The notes under the pieces: model-generated
The model's input: only the letters and a program-made list of their open reading frames with translations
Told to the model about the DNA's origin: nothing
The model's database searches: none
Position numbers and translations under genes: made by a program
Part shown: piece by piece, positions 26,797-38,711 of the stretch
Layout of the letters: each line of letters begins with the position of its first letter
Numbering within the stretch: the stretch's first letter is position 1
NCBI RefSeq assembly: GCF_947502415.1
Contig: NZ_CANMZV010000006.1
Location: 1 to 64,000, forward strand
DNA: 64,000 nucleotides
Direction: 5' to 3'
Source: an uncultured Photobacterium sp.
Lineage (GTDB): Bacteria > Pseudomonadota > Gammaproteobacteria > Enterobacterales > Vibrionaceae

Positions 26797-27108
26797 TTAC
26801 TTGATAGTTTCGCCAGTCGATTTGAAGAAACGAACTTTTTTGTCGTCTTCGAATCGGAAGCCTACACGGTCCGCTTTACCTTCACCGTTAACGATTGCAA
26901 CATTTGAGGCGTCGATCGCAGCTTCTTGCTCTACGATGCCACCCTGAACACCCATTGCCGGAACTGGCTTCTGGTGTTTCTTAACCATGTTGATACCTTC
27001 AACGATAACTTTACCGGTTGCTAGGACCTTAGTTACTTTACCTTTCTTACCTTTATCTTTGCCGGCAAGAACGATAACTTCGTCGTTACGACGGATTTTA
27101 GCTGCCAT
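26797..27108 (-). CDS. rplX: 50S ribosomal protein L24
   Basis: A 103-aa L24 protein with an N-terminal KOW motif ([37 protein letters not shown]). Assembly initiator of the large subunit. Lies 12 bp after rplN. Confidence 0.98.
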   Translation of the reverse strand: MAAKIRRNDEVIVLAGKDKGKKGKVTKVLATGKVIVEGINMVKKHQKPVPAMGVQGGIVEQEAAIDASNVAIVNGEGKADRVGFRFEDDKKVRFFKSTGETIK

Positions 27109-27120
27109 TTTAGTCGCTCC

Positions 27121-27492
27121 TTACAGTACTTCAGGCGCTAGTGATACAATCTTCATGAATTTCGCGTTACGAAGTTCACGAGTCACTGGGCCGAAGATAC
27201 GAGTACCGATTGGTTGCTCACTTGTGTCGTTCAACAGTACGCAAGCATTACGGTCAAAGCGAATGACAGAGCCGTCTGGACGACGAACGCCTTTACGGGT
27301 GCGCACAACCACCGCTTTCAGTACATCACCTTTCTTAACTTTACCGCGAGGAATTGCTTCCTTCACAGTAACTTTGATGATGTCACCGATATGTGCATAG
27401 CGACGGTGAGAACCACCCAGAACCTTAATACACATTACGCTACGAGCGCCGGAGTTATCGGCTGCTTCTAGCATACTTTGCATTTGGATCAT
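27121..27492 (-). CDS. rplN: 50S ribosomal protein L14
   Basis: A 123-aa L14 protein ([20 protein letters not shown] start; ending [13 protein letters not shown]), first gene of the spc operon. The 163-bp gap before it holds a terminator for the S10 operon and a candidate -10 TATCAT (minus strand, 27564-27569) for the spc promoter; the -35 region is poor. Confidence 0.99.
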   Translation of the reverse strand: MIQMQSMLEAADNSGARSVMCIKVLGGSHRRYAHIGDIIKVTVKEAIPRGKVKKGDVLKAVVVRTRKGVRRPDGSVIRFDRNACVLLNDTSEQPIGTRIFGPVTRELRNAKFMKIVSLAPEVL

Positions 27493-27592
27493 GTTAGTGC
27501 TCCGCTGTTTTTAAACATCTAGACCCATCTCGGGTCGATTTGCCTTTTCTTCAAAGGCGGCGAATGATAACACCATTTTCGCCCGATGGGTA

Positions 27593-27629
27593 GACAAAAA
27601 ATAAACGGCCCCAAAAGTTTTCGGGGCCG
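27593..27629 (-). terminator. S10-operon terminator between rpsQ and rplN
   Basis: A GC-rich stem CGGCCCC/GGGGCCG (27606-27612 with 27623-27629) with an A4/T4 inner extension is followed on the minus strand by TTTATTTTTTG. It starts 27 bp after the rpsQ stop. It marks a transcriptional boundary between the S10 and spc operons. Confidence 0.85.
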
Positions 27630-27655
27630 CTCTGTTATATCGTAGTTAAGTTCGC

Positions 27656-27910
27656 TTAGATGCGAGCTTTTTCAACTACGCGTACCAGTGTCCAAGATTT
27701 AGTCTTAGACATTGGACGACACTCACGAATTTCAACTGTATCGCCTAGGCCACACTCGTTGTTTTCGTCATGTGCGTGAAGTTTAGTCGTGCGAGTGATG
27801 TACTTACCGTAGATCGGGTGCTTCACTTTACGCTCGATTGCAACAACAATAGACTTGTCGCCTTTGTCGCTAACAACACGACCAAGCTGAGTACGAATTT
27901 GTTCGCTCAT
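27656..27910 (-). CDS. rpsQ: 30S ribosomal protein S17
   Basis: An 84-aa S17 protein ([20 protein letters not shown] start; [20 protein letters not shown]), an OB-fold early-assembly protein. Its ATG overlaps the TAA of rpmC (TAATG). Last gene of the S10 operon, followed by a terminator. Confidence 0.98.
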   Translation of the reverse strand: MSEQIRTQLGRVVSDKGDKSIVVAIERKVKHPIYGKYITRTTKLHAHDENNECGLGDTVEIRECRPMSKTKSWTLVRVVEKARI

Positions 27911-28101
27911 TATGCGCCAGCCTTCTCAGTCAGAACGGTTTTAACACGTGCGATATCGCGACGTACAGCTTTTAGAGTGTGAGTCTGCTGTAGTTGACCA
28001 GTCGCAGCCTGCATGCGCAGGTTGAACTGTTCACGTAGCAGGTTCACAAGCTCAGCATTCAGTTCTTCAACGCTTTTAGCGCGCAGATCTTGTGCGTTCA
28101 T
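27910..28101 (-). CDS. rpmC: 50S ribosomal protein L29
   Basis: A 63-aa L29 protein ([20 protein letters not shown] start; [18 protein letters not shown]). Lies at the exit tunnel rim next to L23. The start ATG 28101 overlaps the rplP TGA (TGATG), and the in-frame GTG one codon upstream is not preferred. Confidence 0.97.
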   Translation of the reverse strand: MNAQDLRAKSVEELNAELVNLLREQFNLRMQAATGQLQQTHTLKAVRRDIARVKTVLTEKAGA

Positions 28102-28511
28102 CACATCACCGCCTTAGTTACGAATGTAGTCTTGATAGGTAGCTTACGTGCAGCAAGGTTGAATGCTTCACGAGCTAGTTCTTCAGGAACACCATCCATC
28201 TCGTATAGAACTTTACCTGGTTGAATCTGTGCTACCCAGTATTCTACGTTACCTTTACCTTTACCTTGACGAACTTCAAGAGGCTTAGATGTAATAGGTT
28301 TGTCTGGGAATACACGAATCCAGATTTGGCCCTGACGTTTGATATGACGAGTCATAGCACGACGAGCTGCTTCGATCTGGCGAGCAGTAATACGGCCGCG
28401 GCCAACTGCTTTAAGACCAAATGAGCCGAAGCTTACGTCAGTACCGTTCGCTAGACCGCGGTTACGACCTTTAAAGGTCTTGCGGAATTTAGTGCGTTTT
28501 GGTTGCAGCAT
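28101..28511 (-). CDS. rplP: 50S ribosomal protein L16
   Basis: A 136-aa L16 protein ([20 protein letters not shown] start; [20 protein letters not shown]). Needed for the peptidyl-transferase centre. The ATG at 28511 gives the same length as E. coli L16; a TTG codon just upstream is ignored. Confidence 0.98.
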   Translation of the reverse strand: MLQPKRTKFRKTFKGRNRGLANGTDVSFGSFGLKAVGRGRITARQIEAARRAMTRHIKRQGQIWIRVFPDKPITSKPLEVRQGKGKGNVEYWVAQIQPGKVLYEMDGVPEELAREAFNLAARKLPIKTTFVTKAVM

Positions 28512-28522
28512 CAATAAACTCC

Positions 28523-29212
28523 TTATTTACGGCTTTTGCGCTGCTTCTTAGGCTTGTCAGCCTTAGGCTCAGCAACTGGCATACCGCCTAGAACTTCACC
28601 TTTGAAGATCCAAACTTTAACGCCGATTACACCGTATTGGGTGTGAGCCGAAGAAGTTGCGTAATCAATGTCAGCACGAAGAGTGTGTAGAGGTACACGA
28701 CCTTCACGGTACCACTCAGAACGTGCGATTTCAGCACCGCCTAGACGGCCGCTTACTTCAACTTTGATACCTTTAGCGCCAAGACGCATAGCGTTCTGAA
28801 CTGCACGCTTCATAGCGCGACGGAACATAACACGACGCTCTAGCTGAGACGAAATGCTGTCTGCAACTAGCTGACCGTCTAGCTCTGGCTTACGTACTTC
28901 AGCGATGTTGATCTGAGCTGGAACACCAGCGATCTTAGCAACGCGAGCGCGTAGTTTTTCTACGTCTTCACCTTTCTTACCGATTACAACGCCTGGACGA
29001 GCAGTGTGAATAGTTACACGGATGCTCTTAGCAGGACGCTCGATAACGATGCGTGATAGAGACGCTTTTTTCAGTTCTTTAGTAAGAAACTGACGTACCT
29101 TGAAGTCGCCGTCTAGGTTGTCAGCGAACTCTTGGCTGTTAGCAAACCAAGTGGTATTCCAAGGCTTAACGATGCCTAGACGAATACCATTAGGATGTAC
29201 TTTCTGACCCAT
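28523..29212 (-). CDS. rpsC: 30S ribosomal protein S3
   Basis: A 229-aa S3 protein ([20 protein letters not shown] start) with a KH domain ([20 protein letters not shown]) and a C-terminal domain ([19 protein letters not shown]) ending in a Lys/Arg-rich tail. Forms the mRNA entry channel with S4 and S5. Confidence 0.99.
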   Translation of the reverse strand: MGQKVHPNGIRLGIVKPWNTTWFANSQEFADNLDGDFKVRQFLTKELKKASLSRIVIERPAKSIRVTIHTARPGVVIGKKGEDVEKLRARVAKIAGVPAQINIAEVRKPELDGQLVADSISSQLERRVMFRRAMKRAVQNAMRLGAKGIKVEVSGRLGGAEIARSEWYREGRVPLHTLRADIDYATSSAHTQYGVIGVKVWIFKGEVLGGMPVAEPKADKPKKQRKSRK

Positions 29213-29231
29213 TGCTTTCTCTCCTAATCTC

Positions 29232-29564
29232 TTAGCGGTCTGCTACAACAACAGTGATGTGGCTAGAACGCTTCAAGATGCGATCGGCACGGCCTTTAGC
29301 ACGAGGCATAATACGCTTCATGGTAGGACCTTCGTCAACGAAGATTTTAGCAACATTAAGATCATCAATGTCTGCGCCTTCGTTGTGTTCTGCGTTAGCG
29401 ATAGCAGACTCTAGAACTTTCTTGATTAGATCAGCAGCTTTTTTGTTGCTGAACTGAAGAATTTCAAGAGCTTGAGCAACTGGCTTACCGCGCAGTTGAT
29501 CTGCAACCAAACGAGCTTTCTGCGGCGAAATGCGAGCAAAGCGATGTTTAGCGATAGCTTCCAT
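29232..29564 (-). CDS. rplV: 50S ribosomal protein L22
   Basis: A 110-aa L22 protein ([20 protein letters not shown] start; [20 protein letters not shown] in the loop that lines the exit tunnel). Normal length; 20 bp after it starts rpsC. Confidence 0.99.
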   Translation of the reverse strand: MEAIAKHRFARISPQKARLVADQLRGKPVAQALEILQFSNKKAADLIKKVLESAIANAEHNEGADIDDLNVAKIFVDEGPTMKRIMPRAKGRADRILKRSSHITVVVADR

Positions 29565-29574
29565 TACCTACTCC

Positions 29575-29853
29575 TTAGCGCTTCTTAGCTTTCTTATCCG
29601 CAGCGTGGCCGCGGTAAGTGCGTGTTGGTGCAAATTCGCCTAGCTTGTGACCGATCATTTCTTCAGAAACGAAAACAGGAACGTGCTGACGACCATTATG
29701 GACAGCGATGGTCAAACCGATCATCTGAGGGATGATCATTGAGCGACGGGACCAAGTCTTAACAGGCTTTTTGTCACCGCTTTCCAACGCTTTCTCTACC
29801 TTCTTCAGCAAGTGTAGGTCAATAAATGGACCTTTCTTGAGAGAACGTGGCAT
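29575..29853 (-). CDS. rpsS: 30S ribosomal protein S19
   Basis: A 92-aa S19 protein ([20 protein letters not shown] start; [20 protein letters not shown] end). Head protein next to S13. Standard position between rplB and rplV. Confidence 0.99.
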   Translation of the reverse strand: MPRSLKKGPFIDLHLLKKVEKALESGDKKPVKTWSRRSMIIPQMIGLTIAVHNGRQHVPVFVSEEMIGHKLGEFAPTRTYRGHAADKKAKKR

Positions 29854-29871
29854 GGCGTATCCTCTTTATAA

Positions 29872-30696
29872 TTACTTGTTACGACGACGTACGATGTACT
29901 TGTCGGTACGCTTGTTCTTACGAGTCTTGTAACCCTTAGTAGGAACACCCCAAGGTGTAACTGGGTGACGACCGCCTGATGTACGACCTTCACCACCACC
30001 GTGTGGGTGATCTACTGGGTTCATTACAACACCACGTACAGTTGGACGAACACCGCGCCAGCGTGAAGCACCAGCTTTACCTAGCTCACGTAGCATGTGT
30101 TCTGCATTACCAACTTCACCTAGAGTCGCACGACCTTCAGCAAGAACTTTACGCATTTCACCAGAACGTAGACGTAGAGTCACATATGCGCCTGCACGTG
30201 CAATGATCTGAGCGTATGCACCAGCTGAACGAGCCAGCTGAGCACCTTTACCAGGCTTAAGTTCAACACAGTGTACAGTTGAACCTACTGGGATGTTGCG
30301 CATTGGTAGAGTGTTACCAACTTTGATAGCAGCATCTGCGCCAGACATGATTGAATCACCAGCCTGGATACCTTTAGGTGCGATGATGTAGCGGCGCTCA
30401 CCGTCTGCGTACAGAACTAGAGCGATGTTTGCGCTACGGTTTGGATCGTATTCTAGACGCTCAACTTTCGCTGGGATGCCATCTTTAGTACGTTTGAAGT
30501 CAATGATACGGTACTGGTTTTTGTTACCACCACCGATGTGACGTACTGTGATACGACCGTTATTGTTACGACCACCTGACTTAGATTTTTTCTCTAGAAG
30601 TGGTGCGTACGGCTTACCCTTATGCAGGTCAGAGTTAACCACTTTAACTACGTGGCGACGACCTGGGGAAGTCGGCTTACATTTTACAATAGCCAT
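29872..30696 (-). CDS. rplB: 50S ribosomal protein L2
   Basis: A 274-aa L2 protein ([20 protein letters not shown] start) with the conserved C-terminal loop [20 protein letters not shown], including the His important for peptidyl-transferase function. Lies between rplW and rpsS in the S10 operon. Confidence 0.99.
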   Translation of the reverse strand: MAIVKCKPTSPGRRHVVKVVNSDLHKGKPYAPLLEKKSKSGGRNNNGRITVRHIGGGNKNQYRIIDFKRTKDGIPAKVERLEYDPNRSANIALVLYADGERRYIIAPKGIQAGDSIMSGADAAIKVGNTLPMRNIPVGSTVHCVELKPGKGAQLARSAGAYAQIIARAGAYVTLRLRSGEMRKVLAEGRATLGEVGNAEHMLRELGKAGASRWRGVRPTVRGVVMNPVDHPHGGGEGRTSGGRHPVTPWGVPTKGYKTRKNKRTDKYIVRRRNK

Positions 30697-30714
30697 TCTT
30701 CTTTGCTCCTAGCC

Positions 30715-31017
30715 TTACTCTGCACTACCAGCGAAGTCGATGTCTTGACCTTCTTTCAAGATAACGTACGCTTTCTTCACGTCTGAACGACGGCCTTGGC
30801 GCATACCTTGACGTTTGGTCTTACCCTTAGTGATAAGAGTATTAACAGACTTAACTTCAACTTCGAACAGTTTTTCAACTGCTGCTTTGATCTCTTTCTT
30901 AGTTGCTGTCATAGCTACTTTGAATACGATAGTGTTACCGTTTTCTGCAGCCATAGTCGCTTTTTCAGAGATGTGCGGAGCACGTAGAACTTTTAAAATA
31001 CGCTCTTCAGTGATCAT
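30715..31017 (-). CDS. rplW: 50S ribosomal protein L23
   Basis: A 100-aa L23 protein ([20 protein letters not shown] start). Docking site for trigger factor and SRP at the exit tunnel. Its ATG overlaps the end of rplD by four bases. Confidence 0.99.
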   Translation of the reverse strand: MITEERILKVLRAPHISEKATMAAENGNTIVFKVAMTATKKEIKAAVEKLFEVEVKSVNTLITKGKTKRQGMRQGRRSDVKKAYVILKEGQDIDFAGSAE

Positions 31018-31616
31018 GCTAGCATCTCCTCAACTTGTTTAACTGCGTCAGCAGTCATCACAACTTTATCGAAAGCAATCAAGCTAACTGGGTCAATTGC
31101 CTTAGCATCACGTACGTCTACTTTGTATAGGTTACGTGCTGCTAGGAATAGATTTTCATCTAGTTCGCCAGTTACGATTAGCGCATCAGTCAGCTCAAGC
31201 TCTTTCAGCTTAGCAACTAGCGCTTTAGTTTTAGGTGCTTCTACAGAGAAGTTATCAACAACGATTAGACGCTCTTGACGAACTAGCTCAGAAAGAATGC
31301 TCTTCATAGCACCACGGTACATTTTCTTGTTAACTTTCTGGCTGTGGTCCTGTGGACGAGCAGCGAAAGTTACACCACCGGTACGCCATAGTGGGCTACG
31401 GATAGTACCTGCACGAGCGCGGCCTGTACCTTTCTGGCGCCATGGCTTAGCGCCACCACCAGAAACGTCAGAACGATTCTTCTGAGCACGTGTACCTTGA
31501 CGAGCACCTGCTGCGTAAGCAACAACTACCTGATGTACAAGCGCTTCATTGAAATCACGCCCAAAAGTAGTTTCGGAGACAGTTAGCGCGTCAGCGCCTT
31601 TGACTACCAATTCCAT
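31014..31616 (-). CDS. rplD: 50S ribosomal protein L4
   Basis: A 200-aa L4 protein with the tunnel loop [20 protein letters not shown]. In E. coli it also represses the S10 operon at both transcription and translation through the rpsJ leader; a long structured leader is present here too. Confidence 0.99.
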   Translation of the reverse strand: MELVVKGADALTVSETTFGRDFNEALVHQVVVAYAAGARQGTRAQKNRSDVSGGGAKPWRQKGTGRARAGTIRSPLWRTGGVTFAARPQDHSQKVNKKMYRGAMKSILSELVRQERLIVVDNFSVEAPKTKALVAKLKELELTDALIVTGELDENLFLAARNLYKVDVRDAKAIDPVSLIAFDKVVMTADAVKQVEEMLA

Positions 31617-31632
31617 TACTAACTCCTCGACG

Positions 31633-32262
31633 TTACGCTTTAACAGCTGGTTTAACGATCACGTTGCCACCTGTAGCACCTGGTACTGCACCTTTGATAA
31701 GAAGCAGATTGCGCTCAGCGTCAACACGTACGATCTCTAGGTTCTGAGTCGTTACACGCTCAGCACCCATGTGACCAGCCATTTTCTTGCCTTTAAATAC
31801 GCGACCTGGAGTCTGACACTGACCGATAGAACCAGGAGCACGGTGAGACAAGGAGTTACCATGGGTCATATCTTGAGTACGGAAGTTCCAGCGCTTAACG
31901 CCACCCTGGAAGCCTTTACCCTTAGATGTACCAGTAACGTCTACTTTTTTAACTTCGTTGAACAGCTCAACAGTTAGCTCAGCGCCAACAGCGAACTCTT
32001 CATTGTTCTCTAGACGGAATTCCCAAAGACCGCGACCAGCTTCAACACCTGCTTTCGCAAAGTGGCCAGCTTCTGGCTTAGAAACACGGTTAGCTTTCTT
32101 AGTACCAGTAGTTACCTGGATTGCGTTGTAGCCGTCAGTTTCAACAGATTTAACCTGAGAAACGCGGTTCGCTTCAACTTCAACCACAGTTACTGGGATA
32201 GAAACGCCATCTTCGGTAAATACGCGGGTCATGCCCACTTTACGACCGATTAGACCAATCAT
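31633..32262 (-). CDS. rplC: 50S ribosomal protein L3
   Basis: A 209-aa L3 protein ([20 protein letters not shown] start; central [20 protein letters not shown], which in E. coli contains the methylated Gln). One of the first proteins in 50S assembly. Confidence 0.99.
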   Translation of the reverse strand: MIGLIGRKVGMTRVFTEDGVSIPVTVVEVEANRVSQVKSVETDGYNAIQVTTGTKKANRVSKPEAGHFAKAGVEAGRGLWEFRLENNEEFAVGAELTVELFNEVKKVDVTGTSKGKGFQGGVKRWNFRTQDMTHGNSLSHRAPGSIGQCQTPGRVFKGKKMAGHMGAERVTTQNLEIVRVDAERNLLLIKGAVPGATGGNVIVKPAVKA

Positions 32263-32276
32263 TCTCTTATCTCCCC

Positions 32277-32824
<548 letters not shown>

Positions 32825-32830
32825 GCGAGC

Positions 32831-32858
32831 ATTATACAGATCACACTTTCAAGCGCAA
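32831..32858 (-). promoter_or_regulatory. S10-operon promoter
   Basis: On the minus strand TTGCGC (32853-32858), a 16-bp spacer and a perfect TATAAT (32831-32836). The short spacer and GC-containing discriminator (GCTCGCC) resemble growth-rate-controlled promoters. Confidence 0.72.
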
Positions 32859-32894
32859 CCCTTTGTCGGAAAAATCATCAAAATTTGATTAGGA

Positions 32895-32913
32895 GGTGAC
32901 ATAGTATGTCACC
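32895..32913. repeat. Perfect 19-bp palindrome upstream of the S10 promoter
   Basis: GGTGACATA-G-TATGTCACC, nine-base arms around one base. It lies 37 bp upstream of the -35 of the S10 promoter and about 100 bp after the bfd stop. It is too tight to be a normal terminator and has no adjacent T run. A protein-binding operator is possible; the factor is unknown. The remainder of 32860-33010 holds only a weak bfd-end hairpin with AGCGCAT/ATGCGCT arms (about 32963-32995). Confidence 0.5.
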
Positions 32914-33010
32914 CATCCCTACTAAGGATCATGTGAAAACTGTTTCAATTTAATGGAAAAGCAGCGCATAGGAGGGTTCGGCAAGACATGCGCTACACAG
33001 AAAGGAAAGG

Positions 33011-33199
33011 CTAACTGGCTTTTTTGAAGGCAACGGCAACCGTCTCTTCAATCACTTCTTTGGCGGTACGAATACATTTACCACATTGCGACCCCAACGG
33101 GGTGACTTTACGGATACCACGAATATCGGTGATACCGTGCTCTAAAGTCAGCTTGGCAATTTTTTTATCGGAAATAGCGTGGCAAAGGCAAACGTACAT
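33011..33199 (-). CDS. bfd: Bacterioferritin-associated ferredoxin
   Basis: A 62-aa [2Fe-2S] protein with ligands Cys4, Cys6, Cys39 and Cys42 (YVCLCHAI; GSQCGKCIRTA). In E. coli Bfd delivers electrons to bacterioferritin to release stored iron under iron starvation. No bacterioferritin gene is adjacent in this window. It has its own upstream region after the tuf terminator, with a Fur-box-like sequence at 33238-33256. Confidence 0.93.
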   Translation of the reverse strand: MYVCLCHAISDKKIAKLTLEHGITDIRGIRKVTPLGSQCGKCIRTAKEVIEETVAVAFKKAS

Positions 33200-33237
33200 T
33201 TTGAACCCATCTTTGTTGTGTCCACGGCAATATAAAC

Positions 33238-33256
33238 AAGAATGGTTTTCATTACC
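33238..33256 (-). promoter_or_regulatory. Fur-box-like site upstream of bfd
   Basis: AAGAATGGTTTTCATTACC agrees with the 19-bp Fur consensus (GATAATGATAATCATTATC) at 13 positions by direct comparison, with both ATG/CAT cores kept. It lies 39 bp before the bfd start. bfd is Fur-repressed in E. coli, which supports the call. Confidence 0.4.
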
Positions 33257-33396
33257 AGCAAATTCATCAGCCAGGTTAGATGGTTTAGCTATTTATTTGA
33301 GGAAGATCTTTGCCTAAAGGAATATAAAGACAACAATGTTAAGATTATCAGACAATTTCATCTAAAAAAGAGCAGGATGCTGTAGGAAATGGGATC

Positions 33397-33425
33397 AAAA
33401 AAGGGAGCCGAAGCTCCCTTTTTTT
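33397..33425 (-). terminator. tuf terminator
   Basis: Stem AAGGGAGC/GCTCCCTT (33401-33408 with 33413-33420) with a stable TTCG-type loop, followed on the minus strand by a T run. A/T tracts flank both sides, so it may work in both directions. It begins 23 bp after the tuf stop. Confidence 0.92.
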
Positions 33426-33447
33426 AGTGTCATTAGACTATTGCAAA

Positions 33448-34632
33448 TTAAGCAACGATCTTAGCAACAACACCAGCACCTACTGTACGGCCGCCTTCAC
33501 GGATCGCAAAGCGTAGACCTTCGTCCATCGCGATAGGAGCGATTAGAGTAACAACCATCTTGATGTTGTCACCAGGCATTACCATTTCAACGCCTTCTGG
33601 TAGCTCGATAGTACCAGTTACGTCAGTTGTACGGAAGTAGAACTGTGGACGGTAGCCTTTGAAGAATGGCGTGTGACGGCCACCTTCGTCTTTAGACAGA
33701 ACGTATACTTCTGACTCGAAAGTAGTGTGAGGAGTGATTGAACCTGGCTTAGCAAGAACCTGACCACGCTCAACTTCGTCACGCTTAGTACCACGTAGAA
33801 GAACACCAACGTTCTCACCAGCACGGCCTTCGTCAAGAAGCTTACGGAACATCTCAACACCAGTACAAGTAGTTAGCGTAGTTTCTTTGATACCTACGAT
33901 AGCAACTTCGTCACCTACAGTGATGATACCCTGCTCAACACGACCAGTTACAACAGTACCACGGCCCTGGATTGAGAATACGTCTTCGATTGGAAGAATG
34001 AACGGACGGTCGATCGCACGCTCTGGCTCTGGGATGTAGTTATCTAGAGCTTCAGCTAGTTCAACGATCTTGTCTTCCCACTCTTTCTCGCCGTTTAGAG
34101 CGCCAAGAGCAGAACCCATGATTACTGGGCAGTCGTCACCTGGGAAGTCGTACTCAGATAGAAGTTCACGAACTTCCATTTCTACTAGTTCTAGTAGCTC
34201 TTCATCGTCAACCATGTCACATTTGTTCATGAATACGATGATGTATGGGATACCAACCTGACGGCCTAGTAGGATGTGCTCACGAGTCTGAGGCATTGGG
34301 CCATCAGTTGCAGCAACAACTAGGATACCACCGTCCATCTGCGCAGCACCAGTGATCATGTTTTTAACGTAATCGGCGTGTCCTGGGCAGTCTACGTGTG
34401 CGTAGTGACGAGTTGGAGTATCGTACTCTACGTGAGAAGTAGAGATAGTGATACCACGCTCGCGCTCTTCAGGAGCGTTATCGATAGATGCGAAGTCTTT
34501 AGCTTCACCACCGTACACTTTTGAAAGAGTAGTACAGATAGCAGCAGTTAGAGTAGTTTTACCGTGGTCAACGTGGCCGATAGTACCAACGTTAACGTGC
34601 GGTTTCGTACGTTCAAATTTTTCTTTAGACAC
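33448..34632 (-). CDS. tuf: Elongation factor Tu
   Basis: A 394-aa translational GTPase that carries aminoacyl-tRNA to the ribosome. G1 [11 protein letters not shown]3 [10 protein letters not shown]4 NKCD and the C-terminal end [11 protein letters not shown] are intact. It is the last gene of the str operon (rpsL-rpsG-fusA-tuf), separated from fusA by a 101-bp spacer with two hairpins. Confidence 0.99.
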   Translation of the reverse strand: MSKEKFERTKPHVNVGTIGHVDHGKTTLTAAICTTLSKVYGGEAKDFASIDNAPEERERGITISTSHVEYDTPTRHYAHVDCPGHADYVKNMITGAAQMDGGILVVAATDGPMPQTREHILLGRQVGIPYIIVFMNKCDMVDDEELLELVEMEVRELLSEYDFPGDDCPVIMGSALGALNGEKEWEDKIVELAEALDNYIPEPERAIDRPFILPIEDVFSIQGRGTVVTGRVEQGIITVGDEVAIVGIKETTLTTCTGVEMFRKLLDEGRAGENVGVLLRGTKRDEVERGQVLAKPGSITPHTTFESEVYVLSKDEGGRHTPFFKGYRPQFYFRTTDVTGTIELPEGVEMVMPGDNIKMVVTLIAPIAMDEGLRFAIREGGRTVGAGVVAKIVA

Positions 34633-34658
34633 GATCGTGTTCCTTCCTAGTTAAGATA

Positions 34659-34724
34659 CGCCCCCTACTAGGTCAGGGGGCGCGTCCGAAGCATGTATTC
34701 TATGCGTCAACGAAGCTTGACGCA
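34659..34724 (-). other. Tandem hairpins in the fusA-tuf spacer
   Basis: Two perfect 8-bp stems: CGCCCCCT/AGGGGGCG (34659-34666 with 34675-34682) and TGCGTCAA/TTGACGCA (34703-34710 with 34717-34724). Neither is followed by a T run, so they look like RNA-stability or processing elements rather than terminators. Confidence 0.6.
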
Positions 34725-34733
34725 ATATTCAAA

Positions 34734-36830
34734 TTAACAGCGTTCAGCAATAATTCGGTCTGCAACATTCTTAGGAACTTCAGAGTAATCACTAAATTCC
34801 ATAGAATAAGATGCACGACCTTGAGTAGCTGAACGTAGATCTGTTGCGTAACCGAACATCTCAGATAGCGGTACCTGGGAACGGACAATCTTCAGGCCAG
34901 CAGGGCCCTCATCCATTCCTTCGATCATGCCGCGGCGACGGTTAAGGTCACCAACAACATCACCCATCCAATCTTCTGGAGTCGTTACTTCAACTTTCAT
35001 CATTGGCTCAAGAATTACTGGGTTTGCGTCTAGCGCACCCTTCTTGAAGGCCATTGAACCTGCGATCTTAAATGCCATTTCGTTGGAGTCAACGTCATGG
35101 TAAGAACCGTCGAACAGGGTCGCTTTGACATCCAGAACCGGATAGCCAGCCAGAACACCGTTGTTCATCTGCTCTTCAATACCTTTAGATACAGCACCAA
35201 TATATTCTTTTGGTACTACACCACCCACGATGTCATCCACGAAGACAAAGCCTTCGCCTGGTTCCGATGGCTCAAGTTTAAGCCATACGTGACCATACTG
35301 ACCGCGGCCACCAGACTGACGTACGAACTTGCCTTCAACGTCCGTCTTACCACGAATGGTTTCACGGTATGCAACCTGAGGTTTACCCACGTTACAATCA
35401 ACGCTGAATTCACGTTTCATACGGTCTACGATGATATCCAGGTGAAGCTCACCCATACCAGAAATCAATGTCTGGCCGGTTTCATCATCGGTTTCCACAC
35501 GGAAAGATGGGTCTTCTGCAGCTAGTTTACCCAGTGCAATGCCCATTTTTTCCTGGTCAGCTTTCGAACGAGGTTCTACAGCGATCTGGATTACTGGCTC
35601 AGGGAATTCCATACGTTCCAGAATCACTCGATGGTCTAGATCACACAGGGTATCACCTGTGGTCACGTTCTTCAGACCGATTGCCGCTGCGATATCACCC
35701 GCACGAATTTCCTTAACTTCTTCACGCTTGTTTGAGTGCATCTGTACGATACGACCGAAACGCTCACGTTTTTCTTTTACTGAGTTGTAGACGGTATCAC
35801 CGGAATTTACAACACCAGAGTAAACGCGCATGAAGGTCAAGCTACCAACGAATGGGTCGGTTGCGATTTTGAACGCAAGCGCTGAGAATGGTTCTTCATC
35901 GCTTGAGTGGCGCTCAATCTCGTTACCGCTTTCGTCTTCACCACGGATAGACTTAACTTCCGTTGGCGAAGGCAGGAATTCAATCACTGCATCTAGTACA
36001 GCCTGAACACCTTTGTTCTTAAATGCTGAACCACAAGTGGCAAGCACTATTTCATTTGCCAGCGTACGCTGGCGAAGACCTGCTTTGATTTCTGCTTCAG
36101 ACAGTTCACCTTCTTCAAGGTACTTATCCATTAGCTCTTCAGAAGCTTCAGCAGCAGATTCAATCAGGTTCTGACGCCATTCCTCGGCAAGGTCTTGCAT
36201 ATCAGCTGGAATATCTTCATAGGTAAATGACATACCCTGATCTTCTTCATTCCAGTTGATTGCCTTCATCTTGATAAGGTCAACAACGCCTTTAAATTCA
36301 TCTTCAGCACCAATGTTTAGCTGGATTGGCACTGGAGTCGCGCCAAGACGGGTCTTGATCTGGTCAACTACACGTAGGAAGTCGGCACCAGCACGGTCCA
36401 TCTTGTTCACGAATACCATACGAGGCACTTCGTATTTGTCAGCCTGACGCCACACAGTCTCAGACTGAGGCTCAACACCAGAAGAACCACAGAAAACTAC
36501 AACTGCGCCGTCAAGAACACGCAGAGAACGTTCTACTTCGATAGTAAAGTCAACGTGTCCCGGGGTATCGATGATGTTAACGCGGTGCTCTGGAAACTGA
36601 GCTTCCATACCACGCCAGAACGTAGTAGTAGCAGCAGAAGTGATAGTGATACCACGCTCCTGCTCCTGCTCCATCCAGTCCATGGTAGCAGCGCCGTCGT
36701 GAACCTCACCAATCTTGTGAGACAGGCCTGTATAAAACAGAATGCGCTCGGTAGTCGTTGTCTTACCGGCGTCAACGTGAGCACAGATACCGATATTACG
36801 GTAGCGCTCGATAGGCGTTTTACGAGCCAC
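34734..36830 (-). CDS. fusA: Elongation factor G
   Basis: A 698-aa GTPase that drives translocation. The GTPase domain has [23 protein letters not shown] and [10 protein letters not shown]. Later domains include [14 protein letters not shown] and the domain IV/V region with [16 protein letters not shown]. The str-operon location beside rpsG, rpsL and tuf identifies it as the main EF-G rather than a FusB-type paralogue. Confidence 0.99.
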   Translation of the reverse strand: MARKTPIERYRNIGICAHVDAGKTTTTERILFYTGLSHKIGEVHDGAATMDWMEQEQERGITITSAATTTFWRGMEAQFPEHRVNIIDTPGHVDFTIEVERSLRVLDGAVVVFCGSSGVEPQSETVWRQADKYEVPRMVFVNKMDRAGADFLRVVDQIKTRLGATPVPIQLNIGAEDEFKGVVDLIKMKAINWNEEDQGMSFTYEDIPADMQDLAEEWRQNLIESAAEASEELMDKYLEEGELSEAEIKAGLRQRTLANEIVLATCGSAFKNKGVQAVLDAVIEFLPSPTEVKSIRGEDESGNEIERHSSDEEPFSALAFKIATDPFVGSLTFMRVYSGVVNSGDTVYNSVKEKRERFGRIVQMHSNKREEVKEIRAGDIAAAIGLKNVTTGDTLCDLDHRVILERMEFPEPVIQIAVEPRSKADQEKMGIALGKLAAEDPSFRVETDDETGQTLISGMGELHLDIIVDRMKREFSVDCNVGKPQVAYRETIRGKTDVEGKFVRQSGGRGQYGHVWLKLEPSEPGEGFVFVDDIVGGVVPKEYIGAVSKGIEEQMNNGVLAGYPVLDVKATLFDGSYHDVDSNEMAFKIAGSMAFKKGALDANPVILEPMMKVEVTTPEDWMGDVVGDLNRRRGMIEGMDEGPAGLKIVRSQVPLSEMFGYATDLRSATQGRASYSMEFSDYSEVPKNVADRIIAERC

Positions 36831-36908
36831 GGCTGTATCCTCTTACTAAGGTGAACCTTAGAGTATGGTTTAGGCGCGACAGGCCAAGCCTGCCGCGCCC
36901 AGACGGTA

Positions 36909-37400
<492 letters not shown>

Positions 37401-37474
37401 TCAGGTTATCCAAAACTTTTCAGTTTCTTCAAAATTAAATAATTTAAATGTTTGGCCTTACTTAACGGAATCCA

Positions 37475-37946
<472 letters not shown>

Positions 37947-38026
37947 GATCTATACAACGATCAATGGGATGATCATTTCTTAAACAGTCAGAAAAACCTG
38001 AAACTGATATCAAACAGACACTGTTT

Positions 38027-38320
38027 TTATGCCCATTTCATCTGTGTTTCATGCTTTACCGTCAGCGCAACAAACCCTTCAAAATCAATAACTTCAAATG
38101 CATCATTAACTTTTCCGGACAAACCTCTGGCAGCTATATCGGCAGCCAGTAAATAAATTTTTACACCCGAATCTTTTATAGACTCGCACCAGGTATTTTT
38201 TTCAATACCGGCAATGACGGCATCCTGAACCAACAGAATTTCATCATCTTGGCTTATATAGCGTAGACAACGCTGAAGGGCCTGAGTCTGAAAGGGCGAT
38301 GTTGAGATGGTATGGAGCAT
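38027..38320 (-). CDS. tusB: Sulfurtransferase complex subunit TusB
   Basis: A 97-aa DsrH/TusB-family protein (MLHTISTSPFQTQALQRCLR start, LLVQDAVIAGI). With TusC and TusD it forms the complex that relays sulfur from TusA to TusE for 2-thiouridine at tRNA position 34. Third gene of tusDCB, nine bases after tusC. Confidence 0.93.
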   Translation of the reverse strand: MLHTISTSPFQTQALQRCLRYISQDDEILLVQDAVIAGIEKNTWCESIKDSGVKIYLLAADIAARGLSGKVNDAFEVIDFEGFVALTVKHETQMKWA

Positions 38321-38329
38321 GTCTCGACC

Positions 38330-38686
38330 TCAGTAGCTTAGAATTCGCTGGCATTGGTGTAGCTTGGCAGTAATATCGTCCTGTTCCAGCACTTCGACAT
38401 CAATCAGCAACTGACTGCTATCTATTCCCCGCTCATTCAGCGACTGCTGGCAGACATACACATTTTCGATATCGTATAACTCAAGCATTTTAAATGTTGC
38501 AATGTAATCGCGGCACAAAATCAGCTCGGGTTGCTGGGCTTTCAGCAACTGAAGCACACCATCACCTACAAAGAAGACATTAATATCTTCGCTATATGCC
38601 GAAGTAGCCAATACAGCATCCAGCCCTTCACGACCACTGCTGGTGCCATGCGGGGCACTGTGAAAAACAAAACCTAACGATTTCAT
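38330..38686 (-). CDS. tusC: Sulfurtransferase complex subunit TusC
   Basis: A 118-aa DsrF/TusC-family protein. From ATG 38686 it reads MKSLGFVFHSAPHGTSSGRE, aligning with E. coli TusC (119 aa). An in-frame start at 38728 inside tusD would add 14 unmatched residues and is less likely; GAGA precedes the chosen ATG. Conserved REGLDAVLATSAY and YDIENVYVC are present. Confidence 0.92.
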   Translation of the reverse strand: MKSLGFVFHSAPHGTSSGREGLDAVLATSAYSEDINVFFVGDGVLQLLKAQQPELILCRDYIATFKMLELYDIENVYVCQQSLNERGIDSSQLLIDVEVLEQDDITAKLHQCQRILSY

Positions 38687-38711
38687 GGGGGTCTCTTGAG
38701 TGGTAGTGACT

